This document shows positions 22,729 to 23,439 of a DNA stretch of 23,439 bases, piece after piece. The notes beneath the pieces are model-generated. The model searched no databases. It was given only the letters and a program-made list of their open reading frames with translations, and was not told the origin of the DNA. Source of the DNA: a virus; IMG/VR virus record IMGVR_UViG_3300045921_000734, positions 1-23,439 of that record. One strand, written 5' to 3'. Position numbers and translations under genes: made by a program. The first letter of the stretch is position 1. Each line of letters starts with the position of its first letter.

Positions 22729-23439
22729 ATGGCGACAATCATTACGCGGAATTTTGCCGCAGGCAGTGCTAAGGCGTTGGCACTGGTTAACGAAGAATTT
22801 GTGCGCAAGCTAAAATTTGGCGACAACTGGTCTAAGATCAGATTAGGGATCTTGTGCGCGATAAAACCATTGTCTACAGATTACGCAACATCAAATATCC
22901 CCCCAATTGACTTTTGTTTTGGGTTATGCAAAGGAGCTAACGCAATAGCTGATACTATTGGGTTAAGCCGCCACACCCAAACAACACCAACAGAGTGGGT
23001 TGGCGCGCGCTTGTCAGGTGACGGTTCTGCACCACAAAATGCAACTGGCTTTACATACAATGCTGGTTCTGGAAATCCGTACTATTCAACAGTATTTAGC
23101 GGTGTAGTAGCTAGAAATAGCACTGCAAATGTTAGGCAAGCATCAGCATCTACAAACCCTATAATTCCAGTTGCTGAGTCTGGCACAAATCGCCGCGCAA
23201 TCTTACTAATTGAACTCGAACGAGGCGCGCCAAATTACACCTTAAGAACTTACACCCCAACTTCCGCTATGAACAGCGTAGACTTTACGCCTGGAAGTTT
23301 GTCACTGGCGCTTGACCAGGTAACATTTAACCAAAGTATTAGCGTGCAAGGAAATACACTTAACAAATCTTCAGACAACTCATTTGCCTACAGCCCTGGC
23401 AGCAACCCGCTTGACACGCTGTCACTCTACTGGTCTAGC
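22729..23439 (+). CDS. probable tail or structural protein (partial at right edge)
   Basis: The frame is open from the ATG at 22729 to the last base, giving 237 residues. It begins MATIITRNFAAGSAKALALV and has Thr/Ser/Asn-rich beta-type sequence (NATGFTYNAGSGNPYYSTVF, NRRAILLIELERGAPNYTL). No enzyme motif is visible. Its start lies in a short inverted repeat CATAAC-AC-GTTATG. The DNA is clearly AT-richer than upstream: 26 of 60 bases are G or C at 23101-23160, compared with 42 of 60 at 21541-21600. Together with its relation to the preceding gene, this suggests a receptor-binding or tail component acquired from elsewhere. Confidence 0.75.
   Translation, partial: MATIITRNFAAGSAKALALVNEEFVRKLKFGDNWSKIRLGILCAIKPLSTDYATSNIPPIDFCFGLCKGANAIADTIGLSRHTQTTPTEWVGARLSGDGSAPQNATGFTYNAGSGNPYYSTVFSGVVARNSTANVRQASASTNPIIPVAESGTNRRAILLIELERGAPNYTLRTYTPTSAMNSVDFTPGSLSLALDQVTFNQSISVQGNTLNKSSDNSFAYSPGSNPLDTLSLYWSS

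Noticed and set aside
1-23439. tRNA, rRNA or CRISPR features
   Set aside because: No cloverleaf, ribosomal sequence or regularly spaced repeat was found by eye. A covariance-model scan could still reveal a weak RNA.

Overview
The window is part of a double-stranded DNA tailed-phage genome (Caudoviricetes). It contains a terminase large subunit, a gp21-type prohead protease joined to a scaffold-like tail, a major capsid protein, a tape measure protein and tail or baseplate proteins. Beside them are phage replication and recombination genes: a family A DNA polymerase with an N-terminal family-4 uracil-DNA-glycosylase-like domain, and an SbcC/gp46-type ATPase. The protease, capsid and gp46 types, and a polymerase layout known from phage SPO1, suggest a myovirus-like lineage in the wide T4/SPO1 sense. 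This is inference, because no sheath or tube gene is visible. Most of the DNA is G+C rich and coding is dense. No tRNA, rRNA, CRISPR array, integrase or transposase was seen. The host cannot be named. Few start codons have a good Shine-Dalgarno sequence, and several have a TTAAC-type sequence instead.

Layout. Positions 1-2581 hold the end of a plus-strand tail-hub-like gene, then three minus-strand genes: a beta-rich protein, a SWIM zinc-finger protein and a protein with a lysine-rich repeat tail. Positions 2615-4576 (+) encode the gp46/SbcC-like ATPase. A small minus-strand gene follows, starting inside a perfect 30-bp palindrome. From 13370 down to 4798 the minus strand carries the virion block: two small proteins, protease-scaffold, capsid protein, a strong terminator, a sigma factor, a small basic protein, the tape measure protein and a tail/baseplate protein. 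Positions 13398-17673 (+) encode the polymerase and an amidoligase. Positions 17489-18449 form an unusual patch where small genes alternate strands and a 17-bp inverted repeat brackets two of them. From 18447 to the right edge everything is plus strand: three proteins leading to the terminase, a protein with YPEG repeats, and an AT-richer gene that runs off the edge.

How the genes fit together. The polymerase and gp46-like protein copy and recombine the DNA. The phage sigma factor, inside the virion block, probably redirects host RNA polymerase, perhaps to late genes. Protease and scaffold shape the capsid, the terminase fills it, and the tape measure and baseplate proteins build the tail. 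The amidoligase may modify a protein or peptide and has no obvious partner here.

The least explained signals are the inverted-repeat-bounded two-gene cassette with start codons in its arms, the palindrome at 4748-4777, recurrent TTAACTATG start contexts, and the CAA-rich leader of the capsid gene.
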